Source of the DNA: Pratylenchus scribneri
Taxonomy: Eukaryota; Nematoda; Chromadorea; Rhabditida; Pratylenchidae
NCBI GenBank assembly: GCA_030063045.1
Contig: JAQSEB010000086.1
Span: 372,001 to 436,000 of the forward strand
Direction of reading: 5' to 3'
Length of the DNA stretch: 64,000 nucleotides
Position 1 is the first letter of the stretch. Each line of letters begins with the position of its first letter. The notes under the pieces were generated by a model. The model was not told the DNA's origin. It worked only from the letters and a program-made list of their open reading frames with translations, and searched no databases. A program made the translations under genes and the position numbers. Of this stretch, positions 11,391 through 24,669 are shown piece after piece.

Positions 11391-12541
11391 CGGCATCCGC
11401 TAAACAATTTAAGATTAATTTTTAGACTCATAAAAATAATTCTAAATGATTTTGCGGCATCCGCTAAACCAATTAAGATTAATTTTTAGACTCATAAAAA
11501 TAATTCTAAATGATTTTGCGGCATCCGCTAAACAATTTAAGATTAATTTTTAGACTCATAAAAATAATTCTAAATGATTTTGCGGTATCCGCTAAACCAA
11601 TTAAGATTAATTTTTAGACTCATAAAAATAATTCTAAATGATTTTGCGGCATCCGCTAAACCAATTAAGATTAATTTTTAGACTCATAAAAATAATTCTA
11701 AATGATTTTGCGGCATCCGCTAAACAATTTAAGATTAATTTTTAGACTCATAAAAATAATTCTAAATGATTTTGCGGCATCCGCTAAACAATTTAAGATT
11801 AATTTTTAGACTCATAAAAATAATTCTAAATGATTTTGCGGCATCCGCTAAACCAATTAAGATTAATTTTTAGACTCATAAAAATAATTCTAAATGATTT
11901 TGCGGCATCCGTTAAACTATTTAAGATTAATTTTTAGACTCATAAAAATAATTCTAAATGATTTTGCGGCATCCGCTAAACAATTTAAGATTAATTTTTA
12001 GACTCATAAAAATATATCTTAGTCAATTTGCGGCATCCGCTAAACAATTTAAGGTTAATTTTTAGACTCATAAAAATAATTCTAAATGATTTTGCGCCAT
12101 CCGCTAAACCAATTAAGATTAATTTTTAGACTCATAAAAATAATTCTAAATGATTTTGCGGCATCCGCTAAACAATTTAAGATTAATTTTTAGACTCATA
12201 AAAATAATTCTAAATGATTTTGCGGCATCCGCTAAACTATTTAAGATTATTTTTAGACTCATAAAAATAATTCTAAATGATTTTGCGGCATCCGCTAAAC
12301 CAATTAAGATTAATTTTTAGACTCATAAAAATAATTCTAAATGATTTTGCGGCATCCGCTAAACCATTTAAGATTAATTTTTAGACTCATAAAAATAATT
12401 CTAAATGATTTTGCGGCATCCGCTAAACAATTTAAGATTAATTTTTAGACTCATAAAAATATATCTTAGTCAATTTGCGGCATCCGCTAAACTATTTAAG
12501 ATTAATTTTTAGACTCATAAAAATAATTCTAAATGATTTTG
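11391..12541 (+). repeat. 1.15-kb block repeated at 3,007 bp, copy 2
   Basis: This is the second copy of 8384-9534; the same markers appear in the same order. It ends where the next monomer becomes the ctaacctaatt type at 12542, whereas copy 1 continues into a cca monomer that belongs to the 13-monomer HOR. Confidence 0.88.
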
Positions 12542-13168
12542 CGGCATCCGCTAACCTAATTAAGATTAATTTTTAGACTCATAAAAATAATTCTAAATGA
12601 TTCTGCGACATCCGCTAAACAATTTAAGATTAATTTTTAGACTCATAAAAATAATTCTAAATGATTTTGCGGCATCCGCTAAACCAATTAAGATTAATTT
12701 TTAGACTCATAAAAATAATTCTAAATGATTTTGCGGCATCCGCTAAACAATTTAAGATTAATTTTTAGACTCATAAAAATAATTCTAAATGATTTTGCGA
12801 CATCCGCTAAACAATTTTAGACTCATAAAAATAATTCTAAATGATTTTGCGGCATCCGTTAAACCAATTAAGATTAATTTTTAGACTCATAAAAATAATT
12901 CTAAATGATTTTGCGGCATCCGCTAAATAATTTAAGATTAATTTTTAGACTCATAAAAATAATTCTAAATGATTTTGCGGCATCCGCTAAACCAATTAAA
13001 TTAATTTTTAGACTCATAAAAATAATTCTAAATGATTTTGCGACATCAGCTAAACTATTTAAGATTAATTTTTAGACTCAAAAAAATAATTCTAAATGAT
13101 TTTGCGGCATCCGCTAAACTAATTAAGATTAATTTTTAGACTCATAAAAATATATCTTAGTCAATTTG
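12542..13168 (+). repeat. Irregular satellite stretch with a 52-bp monomer
   Basis: This is one of the most divergent stretches in the window. It holds a ctaacctaatt monomer, gattctgcgacatcc, a cgacatcc monomer, a truncated 52-bp monomer, gttaaaccaatt, ctaaataattt, a 63-bp ccaattaaatta monomer, cgacatcagc and an actcaaaaaaat change. Many of these odd monomers also occur as a group near 32.4-32.7, 43.7-43.9 and 45.7-46.1 kb, so the stretch is related to those blocks. Confidence 0.8.
12798..12849 (+). repeat. Truncated 52-bp monomer
   Basis: Between acaatt and tttagactc, 12 bases of the usual aagattaattttt region are missing, so the next monomer start (12850) comes 52 bases after 12798. The deletion removes the stretch between two T-runs, as slippage between short T tracts would do. 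I saw no second copy of it. Confidence 0.9.
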
Positions 13169-13936
13169 CGGCATCCGCTAAACTATTTAAGATTAATTTT
13201 TAGACTCATAAAAATAATTCTAAATGATTTTGCGGCATCCGCTAAACCAATTAAGATTAATTTTTAGACTCATAAAAATAATTCTAAATGATTTTGCGGC
13301 ATCCGCTAAACCAATTAAGATTAATTTTTAGACTCATAAAAATAATTCTAAATGATTTTGCGGCATCCGCTAAACAATTTAAGATTAATTTTTAGACTCA
13401 TAAAAATAATTCTAAATGATTTTGCGGCATCCGCTAAACAATTTAAGATTAATTTTTAGACTCATAAAAATAATTCTAAATGATTTTGCGGCATCCGCTA
13501 AACCAATTAAGATTAATTTTTAGACTCATAAAAATAATTCTAAATGATTTTGCGGCATCCGTTAAACTATTTAAGATTAATTTTTAGACTCATAAAAATA
13601 ATTCTAAATGATTTTGCGGCATCCGCTAAACAATTTAAGATTAATTTTTAAACTCATAAAAATATATCTTAGTCAATTTGCGGCATCCGCTAAACAATTT
13701 AAGGTTAATTTTTAGACTCATAAAAATAATTCTAAATGATTTTGCGGCATCCGCTAAACCAATTAAGATTAATTTTTAGACTCATAAAAATAATTCTAAA
13801 TGATTTTGCGGCATCCGCTAAACTATTTAAGATTAATTTTTAGACTCATAAAAATAATTCTAAATGATTTTGCGGCATCCGCTAAACCAATTAAGATTAA
13901 TTTTTAGACTCATAAAAATAATTCTAAATGATTTTG

Positions 13937-14976
13937 CAGCCTCCGCTAAACCATTTAAGATTAATTTTTAGAAAGATTAATTTTTAGACTCATAAAAATA
14001 TATCTTAGTCAATTTGCGGCATCCGCTAAACTATTTAAGATTAATTTTTAGACTCATAAAAATAATTCTAAATGATTTTGCGGCATCCGCTAAACTATTT
14101 AAGATTAATTTTTAGACTCATAAAAATATATCTTAGTCAATTTGCGGCATCCGCTAAACTATTTAAGATTAATTTTTAGACTCATAAAAATAATTCTAAA
14201 TAATTTTGCGGCATCCGCTAAACTATTTAAGATTAATTTTTAGACTCATAAAAATAATTCTAAATGATTTTGCGGCATCCGCTAAACCAATTAAGATTAA
14301 TTTTTAGACTCATAAAAATAATTCTAAATGATTTTGCGGCATCCGCTAAACCAATTAAGATTAATTTTTAGACTCATAAAAATAATTCTAAATGATTTTG
14401 CGGCATCCGCTAAACAATTTAAGATTAATTTTTAGACTCATAAAAATAATTCTAAATGATTTTGCGGCATCCGCTAAACAATTTAAGATTAATTTTTAGA
14501 CTCATAAAAATAATTCTAAATGATTTTGCGGCATCCGCTAAACCAATTAAGATTAATTTTTAGACTCATAAAAATAATTCTAAATGATTTTGCGGCATCC
14601 GTTAAACTATTTAAGATTAATTTTTAGACTCATAAAAATAATTCTAAATGATTTTGCGGCATCCGCTAAACAATTTAAGATTAATTTTTAGACTCATAAA
14701 AATATATCTTAGTCAATTTGCGGCATCCGCTAAACAATTTAAGGTTAATTTTTAGACTCATAAAAATAATTCTAAATGATTTTGCGGCATCCGCTAAACC
14801 AATTAAGATTAATTTTTAGACTCATAAAAATAATTCTAAATGATTTTGCGGCATCCGCTAAACTATTTAAGATTAATTTTTAGACTCATAAAAATAATTC
14901 TAAATGATTTTGCGGCATCCGCTAAACCAATTAAGATTAATTTTTAGACTCATAAAAATAATTCTAAATGATTTTG
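13937..14976 (+). repeat. 1,040-bp HOR (16 monomers + 16 bp), copy 1
   Basis: The block begins with an 80-bp monomer (13937-14016): gcagcctccgc, aaaccattt, then a 16-bp internal duplication so that agattaatttttaga occurs twice. It is followed by cta, cta-B, cta with aaataatttt, cta, cca, cca, caa, caa, cca, ccgtta-cta, caa-B, caa with aaggtta, cca, cta, cca. The 80-bp monomer recurs at +1,040 and +2,080. The tail part of this block also precedes it (13169-13936), with ccgttaaac at 13553 and 14593 (monomer starts). Confidence 0.92.
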
Positions 14977-16016
14977 CAGCCTCCGCTAAACCATTTAAGA
15001 TTAATTTTTAGAAAGATTAATTTTTAGACTCATAAAAATATATCTTAGTCAATTTGCGGCATCCGCTAAACTATTTAAGATTAATTTTTAGACTCATAAA
15101 AATAATTCTAAATGATTTTGCGGCATCCGCTAAACTATTTAAGATTAATTTTTAGACTCATAAAAATATATCTTAGTCAATTTGCGGCATCCGCTAAACT
15201 ATTTAAGATTAATTTTTAGACTCATAAAAATAATTCTAAATAATTTTGCGGCATCCGCTAAACTATTTAAGATTAATTTTTAGACTCATAAAAATAATTC
15301 TAAATGATTTTGCGGCATCCGCTAAACTATTTAAGATTAATTTTTAGACTCATAAAAATAATTCTAAATGATTTTGCGGCATCCGCTAAACAATTCAAGA
15401 TTAATTTTTAGACTCATAAAAATATATCTTAGTCAATTTGCGGCATCCGCTAAACTATTTAAGATTAATTTTTAGACTCATAAAAATAATTCTAAATGAT
15501 TTTGCGGCATCCGCTAAACTATTTAAGATTAATTTTTAGACTCATAAAAATAATTCTAAATGATTTTGCGGCATCCGCTAAACAATTTAAGATTAATTTT
15601 TAGACTCATAAAAATAATTCTAAATGATTTTGCGGCATCCGCTAAACAATTTAAGGTTAATTTTTAGACTCATAAAAATAATTCTAAATGATTTTGCGGC
15701 ATCCGCTAAACCAATTAAGATTAATTTTTAGACTCATAAAAATATATCTTAGTCAATTTGCGGCATCCGCTAAACAATTTAAGGTTAATTTTTAGACTCA
15801 TAAAAATAATTCTAAATGATTTTGCGGCATCCGCTAAACCAATTAAGATTAATTTTTAGACTCATAAAAATAATTCTAAATGATTTTGCGGCATCCGCTA
15901 AACTATTTAAGATTAATTTTTAGACTCATAAAAATAATTCTAAATGATTTTGCGGCATCCGCTAAACCAATTAAGATTAATTTTTAGACTCATAAAAATA
16001 ATTCTAAATGATTTTG
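14977..16016 (+). repeat. 1,040-bp HOR, copy 2 with replaced interior
   Basis: This copy has the same 80-bp first monomer (14977-15056) and the same four monomers after it, and it ends in the same cca, cta, cca. Its middle differs from copy 1: cta, caattcaag-B, cta, cta, caa, caa-aaggtta, cca-B replace cca, cca, caa, caa, cca, ccgtta-cta, caa-B. The number of monomers is unchanged. That fits conversion or an equal-sized exchange inside the block. Confidence 0.9.
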
Positions 16017-16800
16017 CAGCCTCCGCTAAACCATTTAAGATTAATTTTTAGAAAGATTAATTTTTAGACTCATAAAAATATATCTTAGTCAATTTGCGGC
16101 ATCCGCTAAACTATTTAAGATTAATTTTTAGACTCATAAAAATAATTCTAAATGATTTTGCGGCATCCGCTAAACTATTTAAGATTAATTTTTAGACTCA
16201 TAAAAATATATCTTAGTCAATTTGCGGCATCCGCTAAACTATTTAAGATTAATTTTTAGACTCATAAAAATAATTCTAAATAATTTTGCGGCATCCGCTA
16301 AACTATTTAAGATTAATTTTTAGACTCATAAAAATAATTCTAAATGATTTTGCGGCATCCGCTAAACTATTTAAGATTAATTTTTAGACTCATAAAAATA
16401 ATTCTAAATGATTTTGCGGCATCCGCTAAACAATTCAAGATTAATTTTTAGACTCATAAAAATATATCTTAGTCAATTTGCGGCATCCGCTAAACTATTT
16501 AAGATTAATTTTTAGACTCATAAAAATAATTCTAAATGATTTTGCGGCATCCGCTAAACTATTTAAGATTAATTTTTAGACTCATAAAAATAATTCTAAA
16601 TGATTTTGCGGCATCCGCTAAACAATTTAAGATTAATTTTTAGACTCATAAAAATAATTCTAAATGATTTTGCGGCATCCGCTAAACAATTTAAGGTTAA
16701 TTTTTAGACTCATAAAAATAATTCTAAATGATTTTGCGGCATCCGCTAAACCAATTAAGATTAATTTTTAGACTCATAAAAATATATCTTAGTCAATTTG
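16017..16800 (+). repeat. 1,040-bp HOR, copy 3 (partial)
   Basis: The third 80-bp monomer (16017-16096) is followed by the same order as copy 2 through the cca-B monomer ending near 16800. After that, the expected aaggtta, cca, cta, cca end is replaced by cta, aaggtta, caa, aaggtta and a further cta, cta, caattcaag-B run. Copy 3 is closer to copy 2 than to copy 1. Confidence 0.87.
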
Positions 16801-19232
16801 CGGCATCCGCTAAACTATTTAAGATTAATTTTTAGACTCATAAAAATAATTCTAAATGATTTTGCGGCATCCGCTAAACAATTTAAGGTTAATTTTTAGA
16901 CTCATAAAAATAATTCTAAATGATTTTGCGGCATCCGCTAAACAATTTAAGATTAATTTTTAGACTCATAAAAATAATTCTAAATGATTTTGCGGCATCC
17001 GCTAAACAATTTAAGGTTAATTTTTAGACTCATAAAAATAATTCTAAATAATTTTGCGGCATCCGCTAAACTATTTAAGATTAATTTTTAGACTCATAAA
17101 AATAATTCTAAATGATTTTGCGGCATCCGCTAAACTATTTAAGATTAATTTTTAGACTCATAAAAATAATTCTAAATGATTTTGCGGCATCCGCTAAACA
17201 ATTCAAGATTAATTTTTAGACTCATAAAAATATATCTTAGTCAATTTGCGGCATCCGCTAAACTATTTAAGATTAATTTTTAGACTCATAAAAATAATTC
17301 TAAATGATTTTGCGGCATCCGCTAAACTATTTAAGATTAATTTTTAGACTCATAAAAATAATTCTAAATGATTTTGCGGCATCCGCTAAACAATTTAAGA
17401 TTAATTTTTAGACTCATAAAAATAATTCTAAATGATTTTGCGGCATCCGCTAAACAATTTAAGGTTAATTTTTAGACTCATAAAAATAATTCTAAATGAT
17501 TTTGCGGCATCCGCTAAACCAATTAAGATTAATTTTTAGACTCATAAAAATAATTCTAAATGATTTTGCGGCATCCGCTAAACAATTTAAGATTTATTTT
17601 TAGACTCATAAAAATAATTCTAAATGATTCTGCGGCATCCGCTAAACTATTTAAGATTAATTTTTAGACTCATAAAAATAATTCTAAATGATTTTGCGGC
17701 ATCCGCTAAACCAATTAAGATTAATTTTTAGACTCATAAAAATAATTCTAAATGATTTTGCGGCATCCGCTAAACTATTTAAGATTAATTTTTAGACTCA
17801 TAAAAATAATTCTAAATGATTTTGCGGCATCCGCTAAACAATTTAAGATTAATTTTTAGACTCATAAAAATATATCTTAGTCAATTTGCGGCATCCGCTA
17901 AACTATTTAAGATTAATTTTTAGACTCATAAAAATAATTCTAAATGATTTTGCGGCATCCGCTAAACTATTTAAGATTAATTTTTAGACTCATAAAAATA
18001 ATTCTAAATGATTTTGCGGCATCCGCTAAACAATTTAAGATTTATTTTTAGACTCATAAAAATAATTCTAAATGATTCTGCGGCATCCGCTAAACTATTT
18101 AAGATTAATTTTTAGACTCATAAAAATAATTCTAAATGATTTTGCGGCATCCGCTAAACCAATTAAGATTAATTTTTAGACTCATAAAAATAATTCTAAA
18201 TGATTTTGCGGCATCCGCTAAACTATTTAAGATTAATTTTTAGACTCATAAAAATAATTCTAAATGATTTTGCGGCATCCGCTAAACAATTTAAGATTAA
18301 TTTTTAGACTCATAAAAATATATCTTAGTCAATTTGCGGCATCCGCTAAACTATTTAAGATTAATTTTTAGACTCATAAAAATAATTCTAAATGATTTTG
18401 CGGCATCCGCTAAACTATTTAAGATTAATTTTTAGACTCATAAAAATAATTCTAAATGATTTTGCGGCATCCGCTAAACAATTTAAGATTAATTTTTAGA
18501 CTCATAAAAATATATCTTAGTCAATTTGCGGCATCCGCTAAACAATTTAAGATTAATTTTTAGACTCATAAAAATATATCTTAGTCAATTTGCGGCATCC
18601 GCTAAACAATTTAAGATTAATTTTTAGACTCATAAAAATATATCTTAGTCAATTTGCGGCATCCGCTAAACTATTTAAGATTAATTTTTAGACTCATAAA
18701 AATAATTCTAAATGATTTTGCGGCATCCGCTAAACTATTTAAGATTAATTTTTAGACTCATAAAAATAATTCTAAATGATTTTGCGGCATCCGCTAAACT
18801 ATTTAAGATTAATTTTTAGACTCATAAAAATAATTCTAAATGATTTTGCGGCATCCGCTAAACAATTTAAGATTAATTTTTAGACTCATAAAAATATATC
18901 TTAGTCAATTTGCGGCATCCGCTAAACTATTTAAGATTAATTTTTAGACTCATAAAAATAATTCTAAATGATTTTGCGGCATCCGCTAAACTATTTAAGA
19001 TTAATTTTTAGACTCATAAAAATAATTCTAAATGATTTTGCGACATCCGCTAAACAATTTAAGATTAATTTTTAGACTCATAAAAATAATTCTAAATGAT
19101 TTTGCGGCATCCGCTAAACAATTTAAGATTAATTTTTAGACTCATAAAAATAATTCTAAATGATTCTGCGGCATCCGCTAAACTATTTAAGATTAATTTT
19201 TAGACTCATAAAAATATATCTTAGTCAATTTG
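16801..19232 (+). repeat. cta/caa satellite with frequent form B
   Basis: The monomers are mainly cta-A, cta-A, caa-B triplets, with occasional aaggtta, gatttattttt and gattctgcgg variants. A segment with gatttatt plus gattctgcgg (about 17592-17635) recurs at about 18040-18080 (+448, seven monomers), together with the cta, cca, cta, caa-B, cta, cta that follow. Near 18.5-18.7 kb and again near 19.2-19.4 kb three consecutive caa or cta monomers carry form B. Confidence 0.8.
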
Positions 19233-20831
19233 CGGCATCCGCTAAACAATTTAAGATTAATTTTTAGACTCATAAAAATATATCTTAGTCAATTTGCGGC
19301 ATCCGCTAAACAATTTAAGATTAATTTTTAGACTCATAAAAATATATCTTAGTCAATTTGCGGCATCCGCTAAACTATTTAAGATTAATTTTTAGACTCA
19401 TAAAAATAATTCTAAATGATTTTGCGGCATCCGCTAAACTATTTAAGATTAATTTTTAGACTCATAAAAATAATTCTAAATGATTTTGCGGCATCCGCTA
19501 AACAATTTAAGATTAATTTTTAGACTCATAAAAATAATTCTAAATGATTCTGCGGCATCCGCTAAACTATTTAAGATTAATTTTTAGACTCATAAAAATA
19601 ATTCTAAATGATTTTGCGGCATCCGCTAAACTATTTAAGATTAATTTTTAGACTCATAAAAATAATTCTAAATGATTTTGCGGCATCCGCTAAACAATTT
19701 AAGATTAATTTTTAGACTCATAAAAATAATTCTAAATGATTTTGCGGCATCCGCTAAACTATTTAAGATTAATTTTTAGACTCATAAAAATAATTCTAAA
19801 TGATTTTGCGGCATCCGCTAAACTATTTAAGATTAATTTTTAGACTCATAAAAATAATTCTAAATGATTTTGCGGCATCCGCTAAACTATTTAAGATTAA
19901 TTTTTAGACTCATAAAAATATATCTTAGTCAATTTGCGGCATCCGCTAAACTAATTAAGATTAATTTTTAGACTCATAAAAATATATCTTAGTCAATTTG
20001 CGGCATCCGCTAAACTATTTAAGATTAATTTTTAGACTCATAAAAATAATTCTAAATGATTTTGCGGCATCCGCTAAACAATTTAAGATTAATTTTTAGA
20101 CTCTTAAAAATAATTCTAAATGATTTTGCGGCATCCGCTAAACAATTTAAGATTAATTTTTAGACTCATAAAAATATATCTTAGTCAATTTGCGGCATCC
20201 GCTAAACTATTTAAGATTAATTTTTAGACTCATAAAAATAATTCTAAATGATTTTGCGGCATCCGCTAAACTATTTAAGATTAATTTTTAGACTCATAAA
20301 AATAATTCTAAATGATTTTGCGGCATCCGCTAAACAATTTAAGATTAATTTTTAGACTCATAAAAATATATCTTAGTCAATTTGCGGCATCCGCTAAACA
20401 ATTTAAGATTAATTTTTAGACTCATAAAAATATATCTTAGTCAATTTGCGGCATCCGCTAAACAATTTAAGATTAATTTTTAGACTCATAAAAATATATC
20501 TTAGTCAATTTGCGGCATCCGCTAAACTATTTAAGATTAATTTTTAGACTCATAAAAATAATTCTAAATGATTTTGCGGCATCCGCTAAACTATTTAAGA
20601 TTAATTTTTAGACTCATAAAAATAATTCTAAATGATTTTGCGGCATCCGCTAAACAATTTAAGATTAATTTTTAGACTCATAAAAATAATTCTAAATGAT
20701 TCTGCGGCATCCGCTAAACTATTTAAGATTAATTTTTAGACTCATAAAAATAATTCTTAATGATTTTGCGGCATCCGTAACCTAAATAAGATTAATTTTT
20801 AGACTTAGAAAAATAATTCTAAATGATTTTG
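19233..20831 (+). repeat. 26/27-monomer HOR, copy 1
   Basis: Shared markers with the next block are ctcttaaaa (20101 and 21764; 20868 and 22531), gattctgcgg (19546 and 21273; 20698 and 22361) and the divergent ccgtaaccta monomer (20769 and 22432). The offset is 1,727 bp up to about 19.8 kb and 1,663 bp after it, because copy 2 lacks one cta monomer. The offset-1,663 match runs on beyond this block to about 21215. Confidence 0.85.
20769..20831 (+). repeat. Divergent 63-bp monomer ccgtaaccta (first of four)
   Basis: This monomer reads ccgtaacctaaataag in place of ccgctaaactatttaag, and acttagaaaaa in place of actcataaaaa. The monomer before it always carries ttcttaatg. The pair occurs four times: at 20769, 22432, 25182 and 26397. 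Because the mutations travel together, the four copies descend from one ancestral pair and date the surrounding block duplications. Confidence 0.92.
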
Positions 20832-20959
20832 CGGCATCCGCTAAACAATTTAAGATTAATTTTTAGACTCTTAAAAATAATTCTAAATGATTTTGCGGCA
20901 TCCGCTAAACAATTTAAGATTAATTTTTAGACTCATAAAAATAATTCTAAATGATTTTG

Positions 20960-22494
20960 CGGCATCCGCTAAACAATTTAAGATTAATTTTTAGACTCAT
21001 AAAAATATATCTTAGTCAATTTGCGGCATCCGCTAAACAATTTAAGATTAATTTTTAGACTCATAAAAATATATCTTAGTCAATTTGCGGCATCCGCTAA
21101 ACTATTTAAGATTAATTTTTAGACTCATAAAAATAATTCTAAATGATTTTGCGGCATCCGCTAAACTATTTAAGATTAATTTTTAGACTCATAAAAATAA
21201 TTCTAAATGATTTTGCGGCATCCGCTAAACAATTTAAGATTAATTTTTAGACTCATAAAAATAATTCTAAATGATTCTGCGGCATCCGCTAAACTATTTA
21301 AGATTAATTTTTAGACTCATAAAAATAATTCTAAATGATTTTGCGGCATCCGCTAAACTATTTAAGATTAATTTTTAGACTCATAAAAATAATTCTAAAT
21401 GATTTTGCGGCATCCGCTAAACAATTTAAGATTAATTTTTAGACTCATAAAAATAATTCTAAATGATTTTGCGGCATCCGCTAAACTATTTAAGATTAAT
21501 TTTTAGACTCATAAAAATAATTCTAAATGATTTTGCGGCATCCGCTAAACTATTTAAGATTAATTTTTAGACTCATAAAAATATATCTTAGTCAATTTGC
21601 GGCATCCGCTAAACTAATTAAGATTAATTTTTAGACTCATAAAAATATATCTTAGTCAATTTGCGGCATCCGCTAAACTATTTAAGATTAATTTTTAGAC
21701 TCATAAAAATAATTCTAAATGATTTTGCGGCATCCGCTAAACAATTTAAGATTAATTTTTAGACTCTTAAAAATAATTCTAAATGATTTTGCGGCATCCG
21801 CTAAACAATTTAAGATTAATTTTTAGACTCATAAAAATATATCTTAGTCAATTTGCGGCATCCGCTAAACTATTTAAGATTAATTTTTAGACTCATAAAA
21901 ATAATTCTAAATGATTTTGCGGCATCCGCTAAACTATTTAAGATTAATTTTTAGACTCATAAAAATAATTCTAAATGATTTTGCGGCATCCGCTAAACAA
22001 TTTAAGATTAATTTTTAGACTCATAAAAATATATCTTAGTCAATTTGCGGCATCCGCTAAACAATTTAAGATTAATTTTTAGACTCATAAAAATATATCT
22101 TAGTCAATTTGCGGCATCCGCTAAACAATTTAAGATTAATTTTTAGACTCATAAAAATATATCTTAGTCAATTTGCGGCATCCGCTAAACTATTTAAGAT
22201 TAATTTTTAGACTCATAAAAATAATTCTAAATGATTTTGCGGCATCCGCTAAACTATTTAAGATTAATTTTTAGACTCATAAAAATAATTCTAAATGATT
22301 TTGCGGCATCCGCTAAACAATTTAAGATTAATTTTTAGACTCATAAAAATAATTCTAAATGATTCTGCGGCATCCGCTAAACTATTTAAAATTAATTTTT
22401 AGACTCATAAAAATAATTCTTAATGATTTTGCGGCATCCGTAACCTAAATAAGATTAATTTTTAGACTTAGAAAAATAATTCTAAATGATTTTG
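20960..22494 (+). repeat. 26-monomer HOR, copy 2
   Basis: This is the second copy of the 19233-20831 block, one cta monomer shorter. It ends with the second ccgtaaccta monomer (22432-22494), whose preceding cta monomer has gained ttaaaatt, a change also seen before the fourth ccgtaaccta monomer near 26350 but absent before the first and third. Confidence 0.85.
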
Positions 22495-23500
22495 CGGCAT
22501 CCGCTAAACAATTTAAGATTAATTTTTAGACTCTTAAAAATAATTCTAAATGATTTTGCGGCATCCGCTAAACAATTTAAGATTAATTTTTAGACTCATA
22601 AAAATAATTCTAAATGATTTTGCGGCATCCGCTAAACAATTTAAGATTAATTTTTAGACTCATAAAAATATATCTTAGTCAATTTGCGGCATCCGCTAAA
22701 CAATTTAAGATTAATTTTTAGACTCATAAAAATATATCTTAGTCAATTTGCGGCATCCGCTAAACTATTTAAGATTAATTTTTAGACTCATAAAAATAAT
22801 TCTAAATGATTTTGCGGCATCCGCTAAACTATTTAAGATTAATTTTTAGACTCATAAAAATAATTCTAAATGATTTTGCGGCATCCGCTAAACAATTCAA
22901 GATTAATTTTTAGACTCATAAAAATATATCTTAGTCAATTTGCGGCATCCGCTAAACTATTTAAGATTAATTTTTAGACTCATAAAAATAATCTAAATGA
23001 TTTTGCGGCATCCGCTAAACTATTTAAGATTAATTTTTAGACTCATAAAAATAATTCTAAATGATTTTGCGGCATCCGCTAAACAATTTAAGATTAATTT
23101 TTAGACTCATAAAAATATATCTTAGTCAATTTGCGGCATCCGCTAAACTATTTAAGATTAATTTTTAGACTCATAAAAATAATTCTAAATGATTTTGCGG
23201 CATCCGCTAAACTATTTAAGATTAATTTTTAGACTCATAAAAATAATTCTAAATGATTTTGCGGCATCCGCTAAACAATTTAAGATTAATTTTTAGACTC
23301 ATAAAAATAATTCTAAATGATTTTGCGGCATCCGCTAAACAATTTAAGGTTAATTTTTAGACTCATAAAAATAATTCTAAATGATTTTGCGGCATCCGCT
23401 AAACCAATTAAGATTAATTTTTAGACTCATAAAAATAATTCTAAATGATTTTGCGGCATCCGCTAAACAATTTAAGATTAATTTTTAGACTCATAAAAAT
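21920..23500 (+). repeat. 1.6-kb block repeated 2,750 bp downstream, copy 1
   Basis: The order cta, caa-B x3, cta, cta, caa-gattctg, cta, ccgtaaccta, caa-ctctta, caa, caa-B, caa-B, cta, cta, caattcaag-B, cta, cta, caa-B, cta, cta, caa, aaggtta, cca is shared with 24670-26250. ccgtaaccta starts at 22432 and 25182; ctctta at 22531 and 25281. A private 1-bp deletion (aaataatctaaatg near 22990) shifts the offset to 2,751 after that point. Confidence 0.85.
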
Positions 23501-24669
23501 AATTCTAAATGATTCTGCGGCATCCGCTAAACTATTTAAGATTAATTTTTAGACTCATAAAAATAATTCTAAATGATTTTGCGGCATCCGCTAAACCAAT
23601 TAAGATTAATTTTTAGACTCATAAAAATAATTCTAAATGATTTTGCGGCATCCGCTAAACTATTTAAGATTAATTTTTAGACTCATAAAAATAATTCTAA
23701 ATGATTTTGCGGCATCCGCTAAACAATTTAAGATTAATTTTTAGACTCATAAAAATATATCTTAGTCAATTTGCGGCATCCGCTAAACTATTTAAGATTA
23801 ATTTTTAGACTCATAAAAATAATTCTAAATGATTTTGCGGCATCCGCTAAACTATTTAAGATTAATTTTTAGACTCATAAAAATAATTCTAAATGATTTT
23901 GCGGCATCCGCTAAACAATTTAAGATTAATTTTTAGACTCATAAAAATATATCTTAGTCAATTTGCGGCATCCGCTAAACAATTTAAGATTAATTTTTAG
24001 ACTCATAAAAATATATCTTAGTCAATTTGCGGCATCCGCTAAACAATTTAAGATTAATTTTTAGACTCATAAAAATATATCTTAGTCAATTTGCGGCATC
24101 CGCTAAACTATTTAAGATTAATTTTTAGACTCATAAAAATAATTCTAAATGATTTTGCGGCATCCGCTAAACTATTTAAGATTAATTTTTAGACTCATAA
24201 AAATATATCTTAGTCAATTTGCGGCATCCGCTAAACTATTTAAGATTAATTTTTAGACTTATAAAAATAATTCTAAATGATTTTGCGGCATCCGCTAAAC
24301 TATTTAAGATTAATTTTTAGACTCATAAAAATATATCTTAGTCAATTTGCGGCATCCGCTAAACTAATTAAGATTAATTTTTAGACTCATAAAAATATAT
24401 CTTAGTCAATTTGCGGCATCCGCTAAACTATTTAAGATTAATTTTTAGACTCATAAAAATAATTCTAAATGATTTTGCGGCATCCGCTAAACAATTTAAG
24501 ATTAATTTTTAGACTCATAAAAATAATTCTAAATGATTCTGCGGCATCCGCTAAACAATTTAAGATTAATTTTTAGACTCATAAAAATATATCTTAGTCA
24601 ATTTGCGGCATCCGCTAAACTAATTAAGATTAATTTTTAGACTCATAAAAATATATCTTAGTCAATTTG

